Source of the DNA: Lytechinus variegatus
Lineage: Eukaryota; Echinodermata; Echinoidea; Temnopleuroida; Toxopneustidae
Direction: 5' to 3'
Assembly (NCBI RefSeq): GCF_018143015.1
Contig: NC_054743.1
Location: 42,116,922 to 42,180,921 of the forward strand
Length of the DNA stretch: 64,000 nucleotides
Of the stretch, positions 1-10,569 are shown in pieces. The position numbers were made by a program, and so were the translations under genes. The notes below the pieces were generated by a model that ran no database searches, had not been told where the DNA came from, and was given only the letters and a program-made list of their open reading frames with translations. Every line of letters starts with the position of its first letter. Within the stretch, counting starts at the first letter, position 1.

Positions 1-675
1 TTTCTAGTTTGGTTACTTCAATATTTCAAAACCAGGGCACACTATAAAAATCCAGTCACTACCAATTCCACTGTCATGTCACCAAATCAGATCATATCTG
101 CGATGTTCAGGGAATCATCAATGACCCATCTGACAAGCGTGTTGGCCCCTGGATCTAACCTATGTGTGTGGAATGAAATAATGTACAAATTATCTGTTTG
201 TTTTCAAAGTTTTTTGTCAATCCAATATAAAGTTTGTAGAATAGATAGCAGACTCAATATTTTAAATTTCCCTTACCAAACATAAACCTCCCCAGTCAGT
301 ATGGTACAAGAATATACTATATACACTCTATTTACCACTGATAATTAAAGCAAATATTTCAATTAGATGTTTCCAATTTATAAGAAAGTTTCAGCTGAAA
401 ATATGATCACATGTCAAATTTGTAATGTTCTAGGGCAGTACACCAAGCATCTATTAAAATGAGAATAATGTTCTTTTACAACTTAGAAATACATGTATAT
501 CTGCTAAATTATAACGTATTCCAAAATTAATATTTTCTGATTATAACTTTGAATCAACATAGTTTTATAGCTTCATTGTTTACCAGATTTGTAATTGAAA
601 TTAATTTTGGTAGTGAGTGAAAATCAATGAATTGCTTATACTGACAGGATGTCATGTGAGTATGACAATTCTCAC
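1..675. other. Intergenic or intronic AT-rich stretch
   Basis: I see no convincing gene here. On the minus strand near 160 a pyrimidine-rich acceptor-like site is followed by a short open stretch ending in TGA near 91, which could be a last exon after the 676-778 exon, but the intron phases do not agree in the most protein-like frame, so I do not call it. Confidence 0.4.
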
Positions 676-778
676 CTGGAATTGTATCTGACCATCAGCA
701 TTGTTAAATAGCAAGTGTACCAGTTCCAGGACTTCTCTCATTTGTTCTCTGAAACATCGCTTATTGTATATACTGCAT
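676..778 (-). CDS. Orphan exon of an unrecognised gene
   Basis: This is a 103-base open exon on the minus strand between a strong acceptor (pyrimidine run, then CAG) and a strong donor (CAG followed by GTGAGA). One frame gives 34 codons without stops, including FREQMREVLELVHLLFNNAD, which looks like an amphipathic helix. Intron phase is 2 at the start and 0 at the end. I do not recognise the family. It lies in the same orientation as the SDR exons at 3.5-6.6 kb, but its entry phase does not match the end of SDR exon 2 (phase 0), so it is probably a different gene running off the left edge, or a chance exon. Confidence 0.35.
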
Positions 779-1689
779 CTGTAAAAAATGAAAATATCTT
801 CATCATCATGATTATGATGAAATCCCAGTTGCAGTTATTGATGTAGATTCTTTCAGTTTCTGTAAAACGTTATAGAGATAAGGGCGAGGAAGTGGCCACC
901 AAACAACAAAGTATAAAGCTCTATCTACATTAGATGTAGACTGAGTCTGGACTTGAGATGATTTATTTAAAACATAAATCCCCAGTAATCTTCAGTTTAA
1001 CTAAGGACTCAACTTATTTGCCCACATAGGTTGGCCACTAACTGTACCATGATCTCAGCATTCATATTGTTATTTATAGATCCCCCCCCCGGGTGGGGGG
1101 TATCTTTCCATTACATATTTTTAAAAGTATGTTATTACATGATGAGTTCACTATAGCAAAGCAGACAATAAAATCTATGTATTCATTTGTGATTTTTTTA
1201 TGGAAATTTATTGCAAATACTATTCATATGGCCTGGGAACTTGTGAAGACAAGTTAGAACTTAACGAGTACGGCGAGTTAACACAATGGCAATGCATGTA
1301 AATTAGACTAGATCTAGGCCTAAACTAATGCCCCTATAGGCCTATACGACTATTTCACCAAATCCTCAGCCTTCATTAAATCTATTTAGTCTTGGTAAAT
1401 ATTCTAACCCTTATGGTTTGACTAAATTTACATTCAAGTTCGATTGAGTGACAAAAAAGTACACGCAATACTCCGTTCTATTTTCACTGACACGAAAATA
1501 AATATGTGGGGCAATGTATGTAGAGATTGGACGTTATTTTAAGGATTTTTGCTATCAGAGACGTTTAAAAAGGGTTGAAATCACTCGAAATGACTTTAAA
1601 GGCTGCATTACATTTATTTCATTTCCTACAATTACAAAAAACTCACCATTTCATGGTCTTCGGCTGTTCCAAACTGTAAATATTTGCCT

Positions 1690-1960
1690 TCCGTCACTTC
1701 GTGAAAAAACTCTTGAGTGCAAAGCGTATTCGTTTGTTTTCACGTATTGACGGCTGCTTATCCGTCACTTCGTGAAAACAAGAAATCCTTTTACCCGGTA
1801 TTTTATTGAATGTCATGTCGTCATAGCAACGTAATTAGACATTATTGTGATCTGAAACTTTTTGAGGTTCAAGATATAAGTCATAGATGTCCAAAAATGC
1901 AAAAAACTCAAAATTGAAAAAAGTGAAAATTTTCCTCTTATCCGTCACTTCGTGAAAACA
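1690..1960. repeat. Three copies of an 18-base direct repeat
   Basis: The sequence TCCGTCACTTCGTGAAAA occurs at about 1690, 1761 and 1941 in the same orientation. Its core, CGTCACTTCGTGA, is a near-palindrome. The last copy ends right beside the LINE fragment that follows. It may be the remains of a repeat into which the LINE tail was placed. Confidence 0.5.
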
Positions 1961-1984
1961 GGGACGTTATGTTTCAATTGAACT

Positions 1985-2240
1985 CAAATGCTCTTCCTCA
2001 TGCTTTTACATCACTATTCCAAAAGATCAACATTTGCATACTTATCCTACCCGACAGTCGTCATTCTTTCACTTGCATAGGTTGAGAACAGTACTTAGGA
2101 AAAGGACGATAGTATATACTGGTCCAGTTTATTGGAATTCCTTGGATATGACACTTAAGCAACTACAAAATTACAATATTTTCAAACATCACTTGAAAGC
2201 AAAGCTTCTTCTTCGATATAATGAAACAAACTGAAATTGC
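1985..2240 (+). mobile_element. LINE reverse transcriptase C-terminal fragment (CR1/L2-like)
   Basis: The plus strand encodes a short peptide with HTYPTRQSSFFHL, then RTIVYTGPVYWNSL and FKHHLKAKLL. This is the layout of the extreme C-terminus of CR1/L2-type non-LTR retrotransposon ORF2 (an IHxYxTR stretch, a GPxxWNSLP-like stretch, then FKxxLKxxLL). A matching upstream piece reading NALPHAFTSLFQK lies in another frame just before it, so there is at least one frameshift at about 2030. The stop is near 2232 and an A-rich AATAAA-containing tail follows near 2600. It is a 5'-truncated copy, as is usual for this class. Confidence 0.7.
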
Positions 2241-3359
2241 TCTTTATTGGCATGCTCTATTGTATTTTTGTCCACAGAGCTTATTATCCAAAAGTTTCTA
2301 AAATTCTGTTGGATGGCAGCTGCTTATTATTTATTTCTTTTATTTCTTCGTTTCTTTCTTTCTTTCTTTTGTCACGTTTCTGTGTTGGTTTGTTTTTGTC
2401 GGTGTACCTTATCTATATACAGCAAGCATTCTGCTTCTAAGGTTTCCTCCACTTTTCCGTTTTATGTACTTAAACATGTATTAATATGTATTGCTTAAGA
2501 ATGCTTGCTATTTATACTTATATAGTCTACGTGTGCATTGGTTGCTCAGCTTAGTTATGTAAGTTATCAAAGTTTGTAACATAACGGATTTGTGGAAATA
2601 AAACCTTAATAAATGAGGTAATATACACCTTTGTATCGCTATACGTCATTGTATAATACGCGTGTTAGTCACACCAACAAAGGCGAGGCAAGGCCGATTT
2701 AATATATTGTACTGTCTTCAAAGGCATGCCACCGATCGCGTTGTAGTCGATCTAAAAGAATGACTGGGACACGAGGTTGGTTTTTGGTGTCACTTTATCG
2801 CAATATCGCATAATATATTCGGATGTATTTGCCCTCAATCTAAGAAAGTTAAGACATTAATACTGTTATGAAGCATATCAATTTTATCGTTGATATATCC
2901 CCTTTCTTGTCGAATGCTGATACTTTACATTAGTTGTTGATGCTAATCATAAAGCAGAAAGATTTCAACGCACATGTAATTTTTTGACCGAAAACATGGA
3001 AATTTTAACATAATTTCTCACATTTTGCGAAAAATATAAACCGGACAGTCCCAGAAACGATTGCAATCGATTTATGATATCTTAATCATAGTGAATTGCG
3101 TAATCATTTCAAGATTTTTTCATTATCTGTACAAAAAAATATTAAGGATAAGGCATATCAATTAATATTGGCAGCCATCTTGGATTTATGCAAATTAGAT
3201 GCCTTTCCCCTATTCTGAAAGTTTGGGACTTTTAGTATATTGTACTAGGGACCTCACAGAAATGCATTGTGATAAAAAAATTCTGTTGCAAATTGTTCCA
3301 AGTTTGGTCAAAATTTGGGCTAAAATGACTGGGCTATTTTGTATAAAGTCTCTGGTATG

Positions 3360-3436
3360 ACTCGCCCGAGGATCGAACCCACGACCTCCCGTTCATGAGG
3401 CGGACGCTCTACCAGTGAGCCACCATGACCGCCCCC
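3360..3436 (-). repeat. tRNA-derived SINE head (A and B boxes)
   Basis: Read on the minus strand this has an A box (GTGGCTCACTGGTAGAGC) and a B box (GGGTTCGATCC) at tRNA spacing. The anticodon-loop position reads CUCAUGA, giving CAU. The two acceptor strands do not pair, so it is not a working tRNA but the head of a tRNA-derived SINE or a tRNA relic. Confidence 0.65.
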
Positions 3437-3532
3437 ATTGTTATATATTGCTTTCAATAGAGAAAATTCAAGTATTCAATGGCTTGTAAAATTCATATGT
3501 AGAATTAATGAATTGCTCAGAGTCATAATCAC

Positions 3533-6500
3533 TTGATCTCTTTCTAGACCTCTCTCGATACATTCTTCAACAACTGCTTGAAGATTATCCATGTTCCGAC
3601 CTGTCAAGGCTAGTCGACATCCAAGAGAGGCGAAATAGCGGGCCACACCTGCTCCGATACCCGAGCTAGCTCCTAAAATGATTATCCAAAGGAAACAAAT
3701 AGAATATAATCATCTTTGAAAAAGTAAATATACCTTCAGTATAGTAAAAAATTATTTTAAGAGGATGACCTGTAATGTTTAGAATTAATGTAGGACAAAT
3801 AACACACTTAACTTTTAAATTGCTATTCTACTAGACAAAATGGCTTCGAAGTTTCATCTTGTTGAGTCGACATAACTACCACATCGTATTATTATACAAA
3901 TAATGCATGCAGCCGATGATACGAGTGCGTTAGTTAATGCAGAGCACGCGAGGTTTCTATAGATAGGTGACGCACTGTGCACGAGCCGCTGGCGGTGAGT
4001 GCCCAGTGTGCACCATCTGAAGAAACCGATCGAGCTTTCTCTGCATTTACTTTTACCCACGACAGAGCAAGTGCATTATTTGTTTTTATAAAATAGCGAC
4101 TCAGAAACAAATTCATAAACAATTGCAGTACAGTTTTGTTGAACTTTTCCCTGGACTTCTACCGCACTGGTATGCCTGAGCGTGCAATGACAAAATAAAG
4201 TTGACATATACAAATATTACATAATATTTTATTATTTATTTGGCGTCACCTGTGCCTGGGAGGCGAAAAGCGAACTGAATCACTGTGACCCGCAGGTCTC
4301 TCCTCCGATATAACTGATTGGGGGAATTGCAGGTGGACCACTACACCGGGGTTTCCCCCTACTCTTATACGAATAGTGCAATGGGTTCTTAACGTGCAAA
4401 GGTGGTGACTCTCCTCTACACGGGGCCTCCATTTAACGTCCTATCCGAGGAACGGAGTGTTTTCCATTGTAACATAGCCTGCATCTATGATACATGGGAG
4501 AGACGTTTACACACAAACGCACTGGCTTCAGTCATCCGCCCGGGGTGGACTCGAACCCACGATCTTTGGTTCGACGGGCAGACGCGTTACCGACTGAGCC
4601 AACACCGCTCTCTCGTCAATATGTCAAAGTGGCAACCATCAAACCCTTAAACTTGAGACCACCATCAGGCCGCGACAAGATTGTTGGTCCTTCATGGAAT
4701 TTTAAATCAGTTCAATTACATATAAGTTATATTTCACTCAATATGGTATCGAACTCATTGCATTATCACATCATCAACTGACCTGGGGAGCGGGCGTTTC
4801 ATCAACATTTGCTGTTAGTCCAGGATAGAAGAGGCGTAACCTTCATTTTTTTTTAATATATAAAATATTTTTTAATGGTTTCTTGTCAGTTCGAGGGTGC
4901 TGATTACGAATCTGAATGATGCCACTCGTGTAACCTTGAGCATTTTCCGCAAATTGGCAAAATCCAATATGGCCGCCAAAATATGCAAATTACCCATAAA
5001 AATCCTAAAATTGTCCGCACATTTGCTACGAAATGCATGAAATTGTGTGGCAGGAGTGAGATAATCTCTGAAAAATTAATTTTTGACAAAATATTTATTT
5101 TCCTCATATTCAAAATGGCCGCCAAAGTCTATTGTATACTCTATTATGTACAATATTTTTTTTCATTTTTCATTTATTGGTTTCTGCAACACTTTTTCAT
5201 GAACATATCAACAAAGAAAATACAATAATAATATACATATAACTGACAAGCAAAACATACAAAAAAAATTGCATTTTCGATTAAAACATCGATTATTAGA
5301 AGGTTGCAGGGGTTGTCACTATAAGCTAAGCTTGACTGCGTGGCAACCCCACGCAGTCAATATATAAAGAGGGAAAACTAGCTTTCGCAAAAGTGAGCAC
5401 TAAACTGCAAAAAATCGCGATGTATGAACGAAGTGATATATGCAAATCAATATTACTAACAAGATATATTATTCATTATATCATAAATGGGAAGATTTCT
5501 GTATTTTGATATCTAAAATGGCCGCCACTGGCCCAAACAGTGTTGCGTACAATGGTAATGGGGGCCAAAATAATCACAAGAGTGATCACTAAAATGCATA
5601 TTATTAAGATTACACGAGTGGAAAACTGACTAAAAACATAACTGTTAACGAAATATATCATTAATATGCCATGTATTGTGATGAATGTTGTATTCTGGTT
5701 TTAAAAATGGCTGCCAAAGGCCCTAAAAGTATTATGCAAACAATGAGAAAGAGGGGCAAAGAAATCACAAGAGTGATCACTTAAATGCATATATATGTGA
5801 TAAATTAATGGATACTGTTTAAAGACATATTTTCTAACGAAATATATCATTCAGGTTTAAAGTTTGTGTTAAATACTGTAGTTTTACTTTTTGGGCGGTT
5901 TGGTGCTCATTTTTGTGAAAATTGGTTTTCCCTATTTGTATTTATTGTACATAATAGAGTATACAATGGACTATGGCGGCCACTTTGAATATCAGGAAAA
6001 TAAATATTTTGTCAACAATTATTTTTTCAGAGTGTATTTTACTCCTGCCACACGCTTTCATGCATTCCATAGCCAATGTGCGGACAATTTTAGGATTTTC
6101 ATGGGTAATTTGCATATTTTGGCGGCCATATTGGATTTTGCCAATTTGCGGAAAATGCTCAAGGTTACACGAGTGCCATCATCCAGATTCGTAATCAGCA
6201 CCCTCGAATTGACAAGAACCCATCAAAAAATATTGTATATATAAAAAACAAGGTTTGGTCAAGTTTCTATCATGTCTATGGGGCCTAGCTATCCTGGACT
6301 ATGTCTGGTTATTTGTCAGATCTGACAACTTTCCTTGATTTTCATACGCTCAGGACAGTTCATGATGGTCTGACAATATAGAACGAGACGGTTTTTTAAA
6401 TCCTTATCTTACATTAAAAATATATACTCCATTCATACTCTTATATGATCATTTTATAAAGTATTCAGTCAGTAGTCACTTACCAGTGATAAGGGCCACT

Positions 6501-6553
6501 TTTCCTTTCAAGGATGCCCCAAGAATAGATGGACTTCCAGGTGGTGCTGACAT
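3533..6553 (-). CDS. Short-chain dehydrogenase/reductase, first two exons (SDR copy 1)
   Basis: Exon 1 (6484-6553) starts with ATG and encodes MSAPPGSPSI, then LKGKVALIT. Exon 2 (3533-3672) continues GASSGIGAGVARYF and ends near ERGLERDQ. Together they form the N-terminal Rossmann beta-alpha-beta unit of a classical SDR: the TGASSGIG loop binds NAD(P) and the ALTGRN strand end usually selects the cofactor. Both exon lengths (70 and 140 bases) and the phase-1 junction fit, and exon 2 is exactly as long as its counterpart in the plus-strand paralogue at 24.9 kb. The exon 2 donor (GTGATT) is weak. I found no exon 3 or later (no NNAG or YxxxK) down to position 1, so either the gene runs off the left edge or it is a partial duplicate. 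The intron holds a SINE and a 1.5 kb transposon. Confidence 0.75.
4235..4615 (-). repeat. tRNA-derived SINE, near full length
   Basis: On the minus strand a tRNA-like head (A box GTTGGCTCAGTCGGTAACGC, B box GGTTCGAGTCC) begins at about 4612. A roughly 300-base body follows, ending in an AT-rich tail near 4235. The 3' half of the body (GTGTAGTGGTCCACC, later ACCTGCGGGTCACAG) recurs at 62882-63056, which shows that it is a dispersed family. Confidence 0.75.
4785..6373. mobile_element. Short inverted-repeat element split by a later insertion
   Basis: The left part (4785 to 4816, GGGGAGCGGGCGTTTCATCA) and the right part (about 6301-6373, TTGTCAGATCTGACAACTTT) match the two halves of the elements at 17877-18033 and 19149-19282. 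The copy is split by the 1484-base element at 4817-6300. It is therefore older than its guest. Confidence 0.6.
4817..6300. mobile_element. Non-autonomous DNA transposon with long inverted repeats (~300 bp arms)
   Basis: The ends are exact 12-base inverted repeats (AGTCCAGGATAG at 4817 and its reverse complement ending at 6300). Inside, about 300 bases from 4880-5165 are the inverted counterpart of 5935-6230, including CACCCTCGAA-type and ATGGCCGCCAAA words. The centre (5470-5870) holds two direct copies of a roughly 170-base unit containing AATGGC(C/T)GCCA and AATCACAAGAGTGATCACT. No transposase is visible. I could not define a clean target-site duplication. Confidence 0.75.
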
Positions 6554-7080
6554 TTTTCAATCCGTTGAAACCAAGTTGCTTAGCTTGCCGAGATATTTAT
6601 GTATAGGTCCATGGATAGACTGAACTGCCTATAATTTTTGCCGGTAAAATACCCAACGGACTTTGATCATATTATTAATGTTAACAAACCTCTTTGGTTC
6701 TGCATGTATGTATATGCGCAGATTTTGATAAAGGAGTGTAGGGAAAGGCGGGTGTGAGCCATTGAGCCATTTTTTTGCCTTTTTCATGTTAAAACTCTCT
6801 GATTTATAATCTTCTAGAAATAATTACCTTGCCTTAAAATACAATTCTTGCAGAACATTTCATTACCTATATATTCTTCCTATAACATTCTACCCCCACA
6901 CTAAACGTCACTGTCACCTTCGAAAACAAATGAATTTCAAATGGCTCAAATTGCCCCACACATCACACATGGAGTAAGTTTAGCCACCTTCTGGTGTAAG
7001 GTGAGTCACGAAATCTATGTACAAAAGGTATGGGACAAGAACTAGCATGGTATTTTTTTTAAAAGCCACTAACCCGTCTC

Positions 7081-7150
7081 CGTGGTCTAGTGGTTAAGGC
7101 ACCGGCGTTCAAAGCTGGGGGGCCGGGTTCGATTCCCGGCAGACACACTT
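7081..7150 (+). repeat. tRNA-like sequence, anticodon position UCA
   Basis: The plus strand has an A box (TGGTCTAGTGGTTAAGG) and a perfect five-pair T arm (CCGGG, TTCGATT, CCCGG). The anticodon arm is five pairs (CCGGC with GCTGG) and closes a GTTCAAA loop, which puts UCA at the anticodon. The acceptor stem has five of seven pairs. It is much shorter than a genuine selenocysteine tRNA, which is about 90 bases, so I read it as a tRNA relic or SINE head rather than an opal-decoding tRNA. Confidence 0.6.
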
Positions 7151-7230
7151 TTTTTCGGTATTACCAATGGTAGATAGCTCTGGGGAACCTTGATTTAAGC
7201 TACGCCTACCATTGTTCTCTTCATCCATTT

Positions 7231-7234
7231 CTTT

Positions 7235-7276
<42 letters not shown>
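7231..7276. repeat. (TA)n microsatellite
   Basis: A run of about 23 TA dinucleotides. It is the target into which the neighbouring TA-type inverted-repeat element appears to have inserted. Confidence 0.9.
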
Positions 7277-7285
<9 letters not shown>

Positions 7286-8014
7286 AAAAAGTTCTGCAAC
7301 TCAAGTTTGAGTGCTAATAAATTTCTTAGTGTGCCATCATTTGTAAAAGTGCTATCATCGGAAAGTATGATTATTTCTCTTTACGATCATGTGTCATTTG
7401 TAATGCTAGTGTTATCATGAAATACACATGACATGATAAATATGCAGCAATGTAAAAAATTAAATGTTGCAAATTTCGTTGCCATGCCATGTTTGAGTTC
7501 TGCAACTCAAACTGTAAGTTTGAGTGCTAGTAACTTTCTTAATGTGCCATTATCATGTGTAAAAGTGATATCTTTAGAAAGCATGATTATTCTGCTTTAC
7601 AATCATGTGTCATTTGTAATGCTAGTGTTATCATGAAATACATGAAATACATAGACAAGATAATACGCAGCAACGTTAGAAATTAAATGTTGCAAAATGC
7701 GTCGTTTCCAATAGCGAATTTCTAATTGTTTCGACGATGGACCGAGTGCATTCACTGTCACCTGCATGTTAGAAATTCTATACAAATGGAGACTCTTGTT
7801 AGAAATCAATGCATTTTGCAACATTTTACTTCTGACTATTCTCCATGTTCAGGGTGACTGCATATTCCATGATTACATATTCACAGTAAATAGCATGTCA
7901 TTGTAAAGAGGAATAATTCAGCTTTCCAATGATACCAGTTTCATTTTTTATACTGCATTAACCAAAAAGATATCATTCCCCAAAACTGAGTTGCAAAACT
8001 TTTTTTGAGGGGTT
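7277..8014. mobile_element. TA-target inverted-repeat element with duplicated left arm
   Basis: The termini are AACCCCTCAAAAAAGTT and its near-perfect inverse, followed on both sides by TGCAACTCA. The element is flanked by TA on each side, which suggests a Tc1/mariner-type insertion. About 200 bases of the left arm occur twice in tandem (from 7291 and from 7498, each starting GTTCTGCAACTCAA). No protein is encoded. Confidence 0.65.
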
Positions 8015-8016
8015 TA

Positions 8017-8056
8017 TGTGTGTGTGTATGTGTGTGTGTGTGAGAGAGAGAGAGTT
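8017..8056. repeat. (TG)n and (GA)n microsatellite
   Basis: Interrupted TG repeats followed by a short GA run. Confidence 0.8.
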
Positions 8057-8832
8057 TGTTTGTTTTGTGTGATCGAGCGCCTTTGAAAGTTAATTCATGA
8101 TTTTGCCCCCCCCCCCATCTGAAAAACAGAACGACGCCCCTGCCAAAGACATCCTTGCGGCACACCACAAATAATAATGTATAGACCGGAAGAGCTGTAG
8201 TTCAGGTGACAGGTCGGTAGAAGGCAAGAAGTCCTTCACAATTTTAATACATTGTCAGGTAAAATCATACTCATGATGTGAAAGTTTTTATAGTAATATC
8301 AGTATATCGTAGTTTATCATGATGTTATTTTTTCCATTTACAATTTTCTTCAGATTCTGTATAAAAGGTAAACGTAATTTGAAGTAGGTCTACATTACGA
8401 TTCATATTAAGTGATAATGATACGTTGTAATTTCTTTATATTATTGAAATAAGATGAAAGAAATGATACAAAACATTACGATAAATATAATGCTACATGC
8501 CATGTTATTCTTTTTTTTATTGGAAAATAACTTATTTTAAAACGAAGAATCTATCGAAAAAGGTAGCAGTTCGAAAAGAGTATATCTGTTATATTGCTAG
8601 CCCATCTGTTAGCAACGCTGACCGAATAACACATGCAATAATCATAATGGACGAGAAAAACCATCCTGAGTCATATCAGTTGAGTGGATACCTGTTTGAG
8701 CAAGCAGTCACCTCATCAGTACATTCTGCCTTGCTGTCGAAACTTGGTGTAATGTTTCATGTATTGCCTTCTGTAAGCTAACAAAATAATGATTATGCTT
8801 TCATTGCCAATAAAGTTTTTATTGTTCACTCA
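8057..8832. other. Unannotated stretch
   Basis: Only short open frames without family features. I see nothing in it that I can support. Confidence 0.4.
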
Positions 8833-8946
8833 CAGTAGCGGACGTGACTCGGAGGAGGCAAAGCATTGGAGGGGCACTGTATTGTTTGTGAACAATGCTG
8901 TGCCCCTCCAATGCTTTGTCTCCTCCGGGTCACGGTCCGCCACTGG
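8833..8946. mobile_element. Near-perfect hairpin element of about 113 bases
   Basis: Two arms of about 54 bases, differing at only a few positions, meet at a four-base loop (TGTG near 8887). The outer ends read CAGTAGCGGAC and GTCCGCCACTGG, close to the CAGTGGCGGA ends of other elements in the window. A transcript would fold into one long hairpin. Confidence 0.75.
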
Positions 8947-8949
8947 TCC

Positions 8950-9781
8950 TCCGGCTTCTTCATGAGTTTCAATGTGTGGTATCAATCCAGAGAGCGCATC
9001 CTCAGACAGATGTTGCTACTGATGACGGGCTGAGAATGCGCGCCCTTCACAGAAACAAATATAGTAATGCTTGCTTGTGAAATATATATATATATATCAT
9101 ATTTTAAATGTGCTTTTGCAAGGTATGCTATCAATTAATTCGACCTTCAGTGCACTAAACTGTGCGACTACCAAAGAAGAACAAGATGTTTGCAAATTTT
9201 AAGGAGCCTTTTGTTAGGGATTCTTGAAGCCACCAGATAGATCGAAGTAAAAACATAAACAGAACCCTAACTTTGAATAAATACATTATCAAACTGGCAT
9301 TAAAACACATTTCAATTTAGATTCTTGTAAAAAAGAGTGGACTGTATTCGCTCAAATGACAAAATAGATCTTTACGAGCATGACAAGAGAAGTTGTAAAG
9401 TCTGCAAATACATATAATTTTTTGATTTAGATATAAATTGTTTCATCATTTTTTTTTACAGTGGGCAGCTTCAAATCAAACTCACGTGTTCAGTAATTTC
9501 TGAATCGGGTGTCTCTAAAATCTAAATATGTCTACCTAAAGTTAAAGTATGCCCTGACATCGCAACAGCTTATTGCATGCATGATTCCCACCGGAAGAGT
9601 GTTCTTCTTCAGGAGCCTCTCATGCATGGCAGCCATGAGAAAAGTGGGGTTCATCATTGTTGGCCGATTAAAAAGAACTAGAGTAGTTTGAGCAGCATTG
9701 ACGAAAGACATTCAGTGTTGTTATTTCCCAAAACGCAACTGAATACAAAGACTCATCGTGCGCGGCGCCTCTCACCCGACT
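8950..9781. other. Unannotated stretch
   Basis: No exon or repeat that I can support. Confidence 0.4.
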
Positions 9782-10172
9782 CCAATACCCCTTTCATTAA
9801 CCCATCCTCAAAATATCCGCCTAAGAGTAATGCGGATAATTCAATAAAGATTGCATTCACAAACTCCGAAAATAATCCGCAGTATTTTCTTACGAGCGCC
9901 CGACCCGAAAAAGGCGGATAATTGTCACGGCAACTGCACACGCCCCCTCCGATGGGGTTGCGTTGCAAAAGGGTGACCTTGAGACCGCACCATGGCAATT
10001 ATCTGCATTACTTTGGAAATGCGTTCATAAAGTCAAAATCTGGTCCCGATGCTGCTATTATGCGGATAATTGCAGCATCGAAATAATGCGGATAACTCTG
10101 GTCCTCCTCCGATTTTACAACCAAATAATGCTGTTAAAATCCGCATAACTGGGTTAATGGAAGGGGTATTGG
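9782..10172. mobile_element. Inverted-repeat element with repeated GCGGATAA motif
   Basis: The ends read CCAATACCCCTTTCATTAAC and the inverse of CCAATACCCCTTCCATTAAC. Between them GCGGATAA or its complement appears about seven times in both orientations (for example near 9837, 9877, 9914, 10063, 10089 and 10139). Such clustered subterminal motifs are typical of non-autonomous DNA transposons, where they serve as transposase binding sites. No protein is encoded. Confidence 0.65.
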
Positions 10173-10569
10173 TCACCTGCTGTAAATAATGTAGCCAACA
10201 ATGATTGAAGGCTCTCTCGCTCAAGTGACAATTGTGCAAGTCTTGTGTGAGGACTTACTAAGTTGTTGATCGAAGTTTCAATCAGGGTCAGTGCTTGCAG
10301 ACTAGTTAATGGTTCCATGGTCCAGCGATCACCGAAGCTTTTTTTTCTCACCCTCCTCGGCAGACAAGCTTTGTGCGAGGCTTTATAAGGCGACGAAAGC
10401 AAGCAAAGCTTGAACGTACGCTGATCCCAAAGGTCAGAAATCCGGAGCAGTTTTGTATGCTGTGTACAACCAGCGTGCACGTGAACTTCATTATTCTTGA
10501 ATTTTGTTTTCAGGAATGATTTGATATCTTTTTTTTTTACTCACTTAACTATCGCTATCTAAACTTAAC

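Noticed and set aside
92-165. Possible terminal exon on minus (LDPGANTLVRWVIDDSLNIA...)
   Set aside because: The intron phase does not fit the exon at 676-778 in this frame, and the acceptor is weak.
8497-8781. 94-codon open frame on plus
   Set aside because: No recognisable domain, AT-rich, no splice or promoter support. It may be chance.
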